From JAVJPJ01 sp040217295 (lineage in GTDB: Bacteria; Pseudomonadota; Alphaproteobacteria; Rhodobacterales; Rhodobacteraceae), in contig CAYWTM010000020.1 in the NCBI GenBank assembly GCA_964460185.1, positions 1 to 38,523 on the forward strand: DNA of 38,523 nt, read 5' to 3'. Under the pieces are notes generated by a model. That model searched no databases. It was not told the origin of the DNA and worked only from the letters and a program-made list of their open reading frames with translations. A program made the position numbers and the translations under genes. Positions 8,116 through 15,029 of this stretch are shown here, piece by piece; the first letter of the stretch is position 1; each line of letters opens with the position of its first letter.

Positions 8116-8772
8116 ATGTTTACGGAACTGACGGCGGCTGACGGACATCAATTGCAGTGCTGGATCGAACCGGCCCAAGGGGTGCGCAAAGGCGGAATCG
8201 TGATCTTGCAGGAAATTTTCGGCGTCACCGATCAGCTCAAGGGCGTTGCGGCGCGGTATGCCAAGCTTGGCTACGAGGTCGCCATCCCCGCCCTGTTCGA
8301 TCGTCTTGAAAAGGGTGCCGTCGTGCCCTTTGACCAGGCACCGAAAGGGCGCGACATGATGCTGGCTTCGGATCTGGATCAAACCATGATGGATGCCGGG
8401 GCGGCCGTGTCCGCGCTCGCCTCTCATGGCGGGAGGGTCGGCGTGATCGGCTTTTGCTGGGGCGGTGGCCTGGCCATTCGCGCGGCGCAGGTGCTGGACG
8501 TCGCGGGCGCTGTGTCATTCTACGGCACCCGACTGCCGCAATACCTCGACAAGCCGCTGAAGGCACCGGTCCTGGGGCATTTCGGATCGTCCGACGATCA
8601 CGTGCCGCCGGACATGCTGCAAGACGCCAAGACCGCCCTGCCCGAACTGGTGGTCCATATGTACGATGCAGGCCATGCCTTCGCCAATGACGTGCGCCCG
8701 TCCTACGTGGCTGCCGCAGCCGACCTGGCGCATCAGCGCACCGAGGCCTTTTTGGCAGAACATATCGGATAA
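8116..8772 (+). CDS. dienelactone hydrolase family protein
   Basis: The 218-residue alpha/beta-hydrolase carries the dienelactone-hydrolase triad: nucleophile C114 in GFCWGGG, an aspartate in GSSDDHVPP (D160 or D161) and H187 in YDAGHAFAND. E33 in LQEIFG also matches the family glutamate. Such enzymes open carboxymethylenebutenolide-type lactones, but many relatives act on other lactones or esters. It is preceded by AGGTAGGA as ribosome site and sits downstream of the TAXI receptor in the gal/lig operon, so a lactone related to 2-pyrone-4,6-dicarboxylate chemistry is a reasonable guess. LigI already covers that pyrone, so the substrate here is open. Confidence 0.88.
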   Translation: MFTELTAADGHQLQCWIEPAQGVRKGGIVILQEIFGVTDQLKGVAARYAKLGYEVAIPALFDRLEKGAVVPFDQAPKGRDMMLASDLDQTMMDAGAAVSALASHGGRVGVIGFCWGGGLAIRAAQVLDVAGAVSFYGTRLPQYLDKPLKAPVLGHFGSSDDHVPPDMLQDAKTALPELVVHMYDAGHAFANDVRPSYVAAAADLAHQRTEAFLAEHIG

Positions 8773-8783
8773 GGGCCCCGACC

Positions 8784-9674
8784 ATGCAGATCGCTTTTGT
8801 CGGTATGGGCGAGGCCGGATCGGCCATCGTGCAGGGATGGGGCCCGTCCCGCGCGGCAGATATCCGGGCCTATGACATCAAGTCCGACGACCCGGCCACG
8901 GCGGGCGAGATTGCCGCGCGCTGCGCCGCGCTCGGCATTCGGAACTGCGCCTCGCAGGCCGAGGCGATCGAGGGCGCGGACCTTGTGTTTTGCACCGTCA
9001 CCGCGGATCAGGCGGTGGTGGCCGCACGCGCGGCCGCCGCCGATCTGGGGCAAGGCACGGTCTGGTGTGATCTCAATTCATGCGCGCCGTCGTCCAAGGG
9101 CGTGTCTGCCGACATGATCGTGGGTGCCGGCGGGCGATATGTGGATGTCGCCGTGATGGCGCCCGTTCACCCCAAACTGAACATGGTGCCGTGCCTCGTG
9201 TCGGGGCCTCATGCCACCGACATGGCGCCCGTCCTTGCCAGTCTGCCAATGGCGGTGCGGGTGATAGATGGCCCGGTTGGCGCAGCCTCCTCGATCAAGA
9301 TGATCCGGTCGGTGATGGTCAAAGGGCTGGAGGCCCTGACCGCCGAGTGCGTTCTGGCCGCCGTCGCGGCAGGCGTGCAGGACGAGGTCCTGGGATCGCT
9401 GGCCAAGAGCCATCCGGGCACGGACTGGCCCCATGCTGCCGCCTACAATTTCGAGCGATCCATTGTCCACGGCGAACGCCGCGCGGCCGAGATGGAAGAG
9501 GTCGCCAAGACGCTTGAGGATCTGGGGCTGTACGCCGATGTCACGACCGGCACGATCCAGTGGCAACGGCGCCTTGCCAGATCCGGGGTGCCCGCGCCCG
9601 ACGGCCTGCCCGAGGACGGCCCGCTGGATGTGGCCCAGGCGCTTTTGGCCGTGCTCGGGCGGACGGGCGGATAG
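8784..9674 (+). CDS. NAD(P)-binding 6-phosphogluconate-dehydrogenase-like oxidoreductase (DUF1932 type)
   Basis: The 296-residue protein has an N-terminal Rossmann fold with GMGEAG (G7, G9, G12) and a beta-hydroxyacid-dehydrogenase-like middle part (WCDLNSCAPSSK, then VDVAVMAPVHPKLNMVPCLV). The C-terminal helical domain contains SSIKMIRSVMVKGLEAL, where K172 or K180 would be the catalytic lysine. This matches NAD(P)-dependent oxidoreductases with a DUF1932 C-terminal domain. Substrate is unknown. It is the last gene of the gal/lig operon, 11 bases after the dienelactone hydrolase gene. Its stop ends exactly where the convergent YdhR-like gene ends, leaving no intergenic space. A role in oxidising or reducing a side metabolite of the carboxy-muconate type is inference. 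Confidence 0.82.
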   Translation: MQIAFVGMGEAGSAIVQGWGPSRAADIRAYDIKSDDPATAGEIAARCAALGIRNCASQAEAIEGADLVFCTVTADQAVVAARAAAADLGQGTVWCDLNSCAPSSKGVSADMIVGAGGRYVDVAVMAPVHPKLNMVPCLVSGPHATDMAPVLASLPMAVRVIDGPVGAASSIKMIRSVMVKGLEALTAECVLAAVAAGVQDEVLGSLAKSHPGTDWPHAAAYNFERSIVHGERRAAEMEEVAKTLEDLGLYADVTTGTIQWQRRLARSGVPAPDGLPEDGPLDVAQALLAVLGRTGG

Positions 9675-10013
9675 TCATGCCTTCCATGGCGGCGTCACGG
9701 GCGCGCCGTCCACCCGGACCTCGCCCGTCTCGTTGTCCAGCACGACCGGATTGTCGAACAGCGTCAGCGTGGGCCGCACACCGAAACGCCCCTCCATCCA
9801 GTCCGCCCATCCGTCATCGAACCACGCCAGCGCATCCTCGCGCGTGGCGAATTCGTAGATGCCGCCGCCGCCCTCTTCGGAATTCAGGAAATACTTGCGC
9901 CGCAGGCCTTTGACCGCGTGAAAGATGCCGGTCGCCTCGACCGATTGGGCGGCGACATGATCGTGGTCCCGCTTGGGCCCCGGCAACGGGATCTGAACCA
10001 GGGCGATGATCAT
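9675..10013 (-). CDS. YdhR-like small protein (dimeric alpha/beta-barrel monooxygenase family)
   Basis: The 112-residue protein has the YdhR signature around residues 34-70: VKGLRRKYFLNSEEGGGG, then IYEFATREDALAWFDDGW. YdhR-type proteins have a ferredoxin-like ABM fold and are annotated as putative monooxygenases, with function mostly unproven. The start ATG at 10013 has an excellent AAGGAGG ribosome site. It is co-directional with and 12 bases downstream of the TauE/SafE permease gene, so the two are probably co-transcribed. It converges on the oxidoreductase gene with zero spacing. Confidence 0.75.
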   Translation of the reverse strand: MIIALVQIPLPGPKRDHDHVAAQSVEATGIFHAVKGLRRKYFLNSEEGGGGIYEFATREDALAWFDDGWADWMEGRFGVRPTLTLFDNPVVLDNETGEVRVDGAPVTPPWKA

Positions 10014-10025
10014 CGAACGACCTCC

Positions 10026-10769
10026 TTACAGGGTGCTGACCCCTTGCCAGATCAACCGCAGCGAAATCAGGATCAGCAGTATATTGAGCGCAACGCCAAA
10101 ACGCGCGTCGGTCAGGCGGTTCAGGATGAGTTTGCCCGCATAGGTGCCCGCCAGTCCCACGGCGATCATCAACATGATGACCCAGATCCAGTCACCATAG
10201 GCAAATCCAAGCAAGCCGAACACCACGACCTTCAGCCCATGCTGAAGCGTCATCAGCGTTGCATGGGTCGCGACATGGGCGTGGCGTGGCAAGGCGTGGG
10301 ATTTCGTGAAACTGGCCACGAACAGGCCCGTTGCCCCGAAGAACATGGTCAGGAAACTGGAAACCAGGCCCGTCAGGATGGGCCAGCGGCTGAACCAGCG
10401 CGGCGCGCGGGCCACGACAGTGTAGATCACGAACAATCCGATGCCGATCTGCACGTATTGCGGCGGCAATTCGACTGCGACCATGCCGCCGATGGAGACC
10501 CCGATCAGCGTGCCGACGGCAAACCATGGCAGCGCAGGCCAGAAGATCTCGCGCCATAGCATGACCATGCGCCCCGCGTTGGACCCTGCCTGCACCACGC
10601 CATGGATCGGGATAAGCGCCGCGGGCGGCACCAGCGTCGCCAGAACCGCCAGGACCAGCCCCCCGCCCCCGATCCCGAAAGCGGCCGTGATGAAAGACCC
10701 CGCGAAACTGGCCGCCATGATCACCCAGAACGCGACCAGCGACAGGCCTTCGGGAAGCAGTGCTAACAT
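10026..10769 (-). CDS. TauE/SafE (TSUP) family membrane permease
   Basis: The 247-residue protein has about eight transmembrane segments and the TSUP repeat hallmark GSFITAAFGIGGGGLVL near residue 25-40, with a second repeat starting around FLTMFFGATGLFV. TSUP proteins export or import sulfite, sulfoacetate or other small organosulfur or carboxylate anions; the substrate is not predictable. The start MLALLPEG at 10769 is chosen over the longer frame to 10805 because it gives a typical short N-terminus and AAGGA lies upstream. Its location next to aromatic-acid genes does not reveal the cargo. Confidence 0.85.
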   Translation of the reverse strand: MLALLPEGLSLVAFWVIMAASFAGSFITAAFGIGGGGLVLAVLATLVPPAALIPIHGVVQAGSNAGRMVMLWREIFWPALPWFAVGTLIGVSIGGMVAVELPPQYVQIGIGLFVIYTVVARAPRWFSRWPILTGLVSSFLTMFFGATGLFVASFTKSHALPRHAHVATHATLMTLQHGLKVVVFGLLGFAYGDWIWVIMLMIAVGLAGTYAGKLILNRLTDARFGVALNILLILISLRLIWQGVSTL

Positions 10770-10865
10770 GAATGGGTCCTTGGTTTGGTGGGCGACCCGT
10801 CGCATCCGGCATGGCTGCCCGGACCCCTTCTGACCTGCCTCATTGCGTCGGAGCCTCGTTCATGA

Positions 10866-10915
10866 CCGGGGCATCCCCGGCCTGCGAGAGCTATCGACAT
10901 GGCCACCCGCCATGT
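10866..10915 (-). other. two small hairpins between the 79-residue gene and the TauE/SafE gene
   Basis: In the 152-base gap 10770-10921, bases 10897-10903 (ACATGGC) pair with 10909-10915 (GCCATGT), and 10866-10871 (CCGGGG) pair with 10875-10880 (CCCCGG). On the leftward transcript they follow the 79-residue gene. Neither has a T-run, so termination is only a possibility. Nothing else was recognised in this gap. Confidence 0.35.
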
Positions 10916-10921
10916 GACACC

Positions 10922-11161
10922 TCATCGGCTTTCGAACCCGGCAAGCGGCGAAGGGCTGCGCGGGGTGGGAATGAAAACCTCGGCCTGCAATGCCTCGATC
11001 GCACGGGCGATCTGCGTGCGGCGGGCAAGCAGATGGTTGAACTGCGCATCACAGCCGGAAATCGGTGTCGGATAGCTTGAAATATCGGCCGCGAGCTCGC
11101 GACGGACGGTCTCGAGCGTATTCAGCGCATCCGCAAATTGGGCATCGATCCGCGTTGTCAT
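10922..11161 (-). CDS. uncharacterised 79-residue coiled-coil-like protein
   Basis: The product starts MTTRIDAQFADALNTLETVR and is rich in Ala, Leu, Glu and Arg, with heptad-like spacing in two stretches (about 6-28 and 41-63) separated by SSYPTPISGCDAQ. A Pro-rich tail follows (FIPTPRSPSPL). I do not recognise a family. ATG 11161 has a GTGGAGG ribosome site, and a good promoter plus dyad operator lies immediately upstream in a 59-base gap, so the gene is probably expressed independently of the thiamine-diphosphate enzyme gene upstream. A DNA- or protein-binding role is conceivable but not shown. Confidence 0.65.
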   Translation of the reverse strand: MTTRIDAQFADALNTLETVRRELAADISSYPTPISGCDAQFNHLLARRTQIARAIEALQAEVFIPTPRSPSPLAGFESR

Positions 11162-11176
11162 GGGGCCTCCACAAAG

Positions 11177-11214
11177 TGTATACCGTAGTATACAAGCTTT
11201 CCTCACGCTGTCCA
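11177..11214 (-). promoter_or_regulatory. sigma-70 promoter overlapped by a 7-4-7 inverted repeat
   Basis: On the minus strand TGGACA (11209-11214) and TATACT (11187-11192) are spaced by 16 bases, a good -35/-10 pair. Bases 11177-11194 form TGTATAC-N4-GTATACA, a perfect 7-base inverted repeat covering the -10 box. This is a textbook position for a repressor operator. The promoter points at the 79-residue gene. The cognate regulator is unknown, with a GntR- or TetR-type protein possible by shape of the dyad. Confidence 0.65.
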
Positions 11215-11220
11215 GAACGG

Positions 11221-12885
11221 CTATTTCGGGGGATGCGCGCGGCGAATGACCGGCGAGGCGACCTGATCGGATACCGGAACATCCCAGACCGCCGCGCCGC
11301 CCGTTTTGGCAAAATCCGCGATCAGCCCCGGCAGCGCCGCCAGATCGGTGATCGTCGCCCCCCCAATGCCAAAGCCCCGCGCGATGGACGCAAGATCGGT
11401 GCGGCCGAACACGGCGCCCGCGTCCGACAACCCTTCGGCACGCAACTTGTGGATCTCGGACCCGTAGGCTCCGTCGTTCAGGACCACGATCAAGATGTTC
11501 AAGCCGTGGCGCGCGATCGTCTCGAGCTCCTGAATGTGCATCAACAGGCTGCCATCCCCATCGAACATCACGACGGTATCGGCAGGCCGCGCGGCCGCGA
11601 CCCCCATGGCAAAGCTGATGCCGTTGCCGATCGCCCCGAACTCGCGAATGGTCAGGAAATGGGTCTGCGGGCGCGACGGCATTTGCGCAAAGAAGTACGA
11701 GCAATGGCCCGACGAATTGACCATCTGCCAATCGTGCGGCAGATGCTTTTCGAAGGCGGCGACCACATCGCGGGGGTCGTGCAAACCGGGTTCCGCCGGA
11801 AAGGGCGTGGAATCGGCGGGGGTGGTTGCGATCCGCTGCGCCAGCGCTTCGCTGCGCCACGCGGGCGCACGGGTGGGCAATTCGGCCACCAGTGTCTCCA
11901 CCCCAAGACGGGCATCTGCCCGCAGATGCGCCTGCGCCGCGACACGGCCCTGGCTGATGGCGACGGGGTCGGTGTCGATCTGAAGGAGCCTGGCATTGGG
12001 CCACAGCTTGCCGCCATCGGAATTGTGATGCGCCAGCGAGGCCCCCACCGCGATCACAAGATCCGCCTCGGCAAGACATTCGCGAGCGGTTTCCGTCGAA
12101 AACCCGCCGGCGACGTTGAGGTTGAACGGATCGTCATGAAACAGTCCGCGCGCGGGCAGCGTGGTGGCGAGAAGCGCGTCACAGCGTTCGGCCAGCGCGC
12201 GGCACGCGGGCCCCGCCCCGGCCTCGACCGCACCAAGGCCGGCCATCACGACGATGCGCCTGGCCCCGGCCACCATCGCGGCGGCGCGGGCCAGATCATC
12301 GGGATGCGGCGGAATCGGCGGCAGGTCCGGCAGCAGGTCACGCGACGGGGTCGGCAGGGTGACAGGACCGATCCAGGGACGGTTCTGCAAATCGAATGGC
12401 ACCCCAAGCACCACGGGACGACGTTCGCGCCGGGCCTGAACAAATGCATCGCGGATGGCTGTGGGCATGCCTTCGGGGTGGTGCAGGGACTGGTAGGCCG
12501 ATCCGGTCGCGGCCACGAAGGGCGCCTGGTCAATCGCCTGATTGTACCATGCGGCTTTCAGCGGCGCCTCGCCCGCGAACACCACCAGCGGAATGTTGGC
12601 CCGCACAGCGGCGGGCAGCGCTGTCATCAACTGCGTCAACCCCGGCCCGCATGTGACCGTCGCAACACCCACTTCGCCGGATTTGCGCGCATAGGCCATG
12701 GCAGCAGCCACGGCGCAATGTTCGTGCCGGACATAGATCATGCCGCATCCGCCCTCGGCCAGGCGGGTGGCAAAGTTCATGTTGGCATCCCCAAGCAGGG
12801 CGAAACAGGTGCTTACGTCTTCTTGCAAGAACGCCTGCGCAAGGATGTCGAACAGTTTCTGGCCCTTGTTGCTGTCATCGCGCAT
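11221..12885 (-). CDS. thiamine-diphosphate-dependent enzyme (acetolactate synthase / decarboxylase superfamily)
   Basis: The 554-residue protein has the three domains of the family. The N-terminal pyrimidine-binding domain carries catalytic E55 in YVRHEHCAVAAAMAYAR, a central domain spans about 195-340, and the C-terminal pyrophosphate domain has GDG at 443-445 (MFDGDGSLLMH) and N470 in VVLNDGAYG, fitting the GDG-X(24-27)-N metal motif. Members decarboxylate or carboligate 2-oxo acids. It is the last gene of a leftward tct operon, 3 bases after prpF, suggesting action on a 2-oxo acid made by the dehydrogenase two genes upstream. No FAD-specific feature was evident. Acetolactate synthase itself is unlikely because no small regulatory subunit is nearby. 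Confidence 0.85.
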   Translation of the reverse strand: MRDDSNKGQKLFDILAQAFLQEDVSTCFALLGDANMNFATRLAEGGCGMIYVRHEHCAVAAAMAYARKSGEVGVATVTCGPGLTQLMTALPAAVRANIPLVVFAGEAPLKAAWYNQAIDQAPFVAATGSAYQSLHHPEGMPTAIRDAFVQARRERRPVVLGVPFDLQNRPWIGPVTLPTPSRDLLPDLPPIPPHPDDLARAAAMVAGARRIVVMAGLGAVEAGAGPACRALAERCDALLATTLPARGLFHDDPFNLNVAGGFSTETARECLAEADLVIAVGASLAHHNSDGGKLWPNARLLQIDTDPVAISQGRVAAQAHLRADARLGVETLVAELPTRAPAWRSEALAQRIATTPADSTPFPAEPGLHDPRDVVAAFEKHLPHDWQMVNSSGHCSYFFAQMPSRPQTHFLTIREFGAIGNGISFAMGVAAARPADTVVMFDGDGSLLMHIQELETIARHGLNILIVVLNDGAYGSEIHKLRAEGLSDAGAVFGRTDLASIARGFGIGGATITDLAALPGLIADFAKTGGAAVWDVPVSDQVASPVIRRAHPPK

Positions 12886-12888
12886 GGA

Positions 12889-13971
12889 TCAAACCCCCGC
12901 ATCCGTTACAAGAACCTCGCCCCGCGCAATCAACCGGGCCGTGCGAATGACGCCCGCTGCCCGGAAATCGAGCCTGTCGCCCTGGCGGGTGAAATCGACC
13001 GTCACTTCCATCTCGCCCATGGGGTGCTCTATGCGCATGACCTCGGGCCCGAACGCGACCGGGCGCGCGATGCCCTCGGCCACGGTGCCGGCTGCGAGCG
13101 CACAGGCCGCCAGGCACTGAGACCCGGTGACGGCCAGCGTCGGATGGGTTTTCCACGGCATGAAATAGCGCGCGCAGAAATGCGCGTCGGTCCGGGGCGG
13201 TGCGATCAGGCCGATCTTGGGCGTCACGGATTTGCGCACATCGCCAAAGCCCATAAGCTCGCCCGCTTGCAGGCGGATCGCCTCCATCCGGTCGAACAAG
13301 GCCGTATCGGCATCGAGGTCCGCCTGCGTCTCGTAGCCGGTCAGCCCGAAATCGGCAGCACGTGCGATCATCATCGGCATGGCGACGTCGATGCAGGTGA
13401 CCTCCACCCCGTCGATGACATCCATGCTCTGCCCGGTCGGGAACATCTTGCCGGACTTCGACCCGACCACATCAAGGAAATTCAGCGCGACCGGGGCGGC
13501 GGTTCCGGGCACGCCGTCAACGGTGGTGTCGCCCTCGTAATTGACCGCGCCACCCGGCGTTTGCACGACGGATTCGACCAGCGCGCCGGTGTTGACCGCA
13601 CGAATGCGCACCGTCGTGGTGTCCCCTGTCACCGGCACCAGCCCCATTTCGATGGCGGCGGGGCCAACGCCCACCAGGATGTTGCCGCAGGTGGGGCCAT
13701 AGTCGACCATCCGTTCCGTCACCGCGACCTGGGCAAAGAAATAATCCACATCGGCCACGTCTTCGGCCGAGGGGCTGAGCATCGCGACCTTGGTGGTGAC
13801 CGCATCGCCGCCGCCAAGCCCATCGATATTGCGCGGGTTTCCGGCCCCCATGACCTGGATCAGGATATCGGAGAGGGCATCGCGATCTTCGGGCAGATCA
13901 GCACGATTGAAATATGGCCCGCGCGATGTGCCGCCGCGCAGAAAATGAAAAGGGATAGGGCGTTGGGTCAT
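12889..13971 (-). CDS. PrpF-family isomerase, second paralogue
   Basis: The 360-residue PrpF/GalD-type protein keeps FHFLRGGTSRGPYF, NIDGLGGGDAVTTKVAML (conserved lysine) and GPTCGNILVGVGPAAIE (catalytic-type cysteine). It differs from GalD in the C-terminal region, where GalD has HRCHASIG and this protein has WKTHPTLAV. PrpF proteins shift double bonds or cis/trans geometry in aconitate-like tricarboxylates, so with TctA, TctC and TcuA nearby an aconitate isomerase role is attractive. A 4-oxalomesaconate tautomerase copy cannot be excluded. The gene overlaps the dehydrogenase gene by four bases (ATGA) and leads into the thiamine-diphosphate enzyme gene after 3 bases. Confidence 0.85.
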   Translation of the reverse strand: MTQRPIPFHFLRGGTSRGPYFNRADLPEDRDALSDILIQVMGAGNPRNIDGLGGGDAVTTKVAMLSPSAEDVADVDYFFAQVAVTERMVDYGPTCGNILVGVGPAAIEMGLVPVTGDTTTVRIRAVNTGALVESVVQTPGGAVNYEGDTTVDGVPGTAAPVALNFLDVVGSKSGKMFPTGQSMDVIDGVEVTCIDVAMPMMIARAADFGLTGYETQADLDADTALFDRMEAIRLQAGELMGFGDVRKSVTPKIGLIAPPRTDAHFCARYFMPWKTHPTLAVTGSQCLAACALAAGTVAEGIARPVAFGPEVMRIEHPMGEMEVTVDFTRQGDRLDFRAAGVIRTARLIARGEVLVTDAGV

Positions 13972-15029
13972 TCCGCTTCTCGCTGAATATGAGTGGTAAT
14001 GGCTTGGGTCATGATACGGGTACTGGCGGTGCCGCCCAGATCGGCGGTGCGGGTCGCGGGATCGGCAAGGGCCGCACCCAGGGCCGAGGTGATCAGGGCA
14101 GATGCATCGCCATGGCCCAGGTGGTCCAGCAGCATGGCCACCGATCCGACTAGCGATCCGGGGTTGGCCACGCCCTGCCCCGCCAGATCGGGGGCGGATC
14201 CGTGTTGCGCCTGTGCAACGGCGTGATCATGCCCGTGGTTGAGCGATGCGGCAAGGCCAAGCCCGCCTGCCAGTTCGGACGCCAGATCGGACAGGATATC
14301 GCCATACATGTTCGTGGCGATCACCACGTCGAACCGTGTGGGGTCGCGCACGAAAAGGGCGGCCGCCGCGTCGATCAGCAATTCCTCGGTCTCGCAATCG
14401 GGATAGGCGCGCGCCACGTCGCGCACGGCATCCAGGAACACACCATCGCTCAGGCGCAGAACGTTGGCCTTGTGGATCACCGCGACACGCGCCCCTCCCC
14501 GGCGGCGGGCAAGGGCATATCCGGCCTCGGCGATGGCGCGCGAATTGGCGGTGGTGATGCGGCGCATGGACAGCGCCACACCGGGCACCGGCATGAATTC
14601 GGCCGGGCCGCTTTCCATGTTCCGGTCGGCATAGAACCCTTCGAGGTTTTCGCGCACCACGACCATGTCGACGGCATGGCCGGTTGGGGTCGGCACAGCC
14701 GGATGACTGCGCGCGGGACGGATATTGGCGAACAACTCCAACCGTTTTCGCAACACCCCCGACGGGTTAAGCCCGCCTTCGCTGATCGGAGGATAGGCAT
14801 TGTGGGACACCGGCCCAAGTATGACGCCATCGCACGCGCGCGCGCGCGCGATCACATCGTCCGGGATCGTGGTGCCACGGGCCCTGAGCGCCGCGAACCC
14901 GATCTCGGCCGCATCGACCTGCACCGGTGTACCCGTGGCGGCACAGGCCGCGTGAAGCACGTCGAGCGTGGCATCCATGATCTCGGGGCCGATCCCATCG
15001 CCCGAAAGCGCGAGAAGTCGCAGCGTCAT
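13968..15029 (-). CDS. isocitrate/isopropylmalate dehydrogenase family enzyme
   Basis: This 353-residue beta-decarboxylating dehydrogenase has SGDGIGPEI at the N-terminus, R94, R96 and R104 in the substrate-arginine region, VVRENLEGFYADRN at 124-137 (R126, Y133), K187 in VIHKANVLRLSDG, and metal-binding D220, D244 and D248 (ATNMYGDILSDLASEL). The family oxidises and decarboxylates 2-hydroxy acids such as isocitrate, isopropylmalate, homoisocitrate or tartrate. The specificity loop NPSGVLRKRL does not identify the substrate. The start is ATG 15029, overlapping the tctA stop (ATGA); the frame is open further upstream but is shadow. A substrate derived from the imported tricarboxylate is inferred from the operon. 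Confidence 0.87.
   Translation of the reverse strand: MTLRLLALSGDGIGPEIMDATLDVLHAACAATGTPVQVDAAEIGFAALRARGTTIPDDVIARARACDGVILGPVSHNAYPPISEGGLNPSGVLRKRLELFANIRPARSHPAVPTPTGHAVDMVVVRENLEGFYADRNMESGPAEFMPVPGVALSMRRITTANSRAIAEAGYALARRRGGARVAVIHKANVLRLSDGVFLDAVRDVARAYPDCETEELLIDAAAALFVRDPTRFDVVIATNMYGDILSDLASELAGGLGLAASLNHGHDHAVAQAQHGSAPDLAGQGVANPGSLVGSVAMLLDHLGHGDASALITSALGAALADPATRTADLGGTASTRIMTQAITTHIQREAE

Noticed and set aside
11065..13986. 973-codon open frame on the plus strand
   Set aside because: It lies antisense to the thiamine-diphosphate enzyme and PrpF genes, both clearly recognised, and its product is rich in Arg, Gly and His as expected for an antisense shadow in high-GC DNA.
14833..14850. 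alternating CG run, possible simple repeat or Z-DNA tract
   Set aside because: It is coding sequence for an Ala-Arg stretch of the dehydrogenase and needs no separate explanation.
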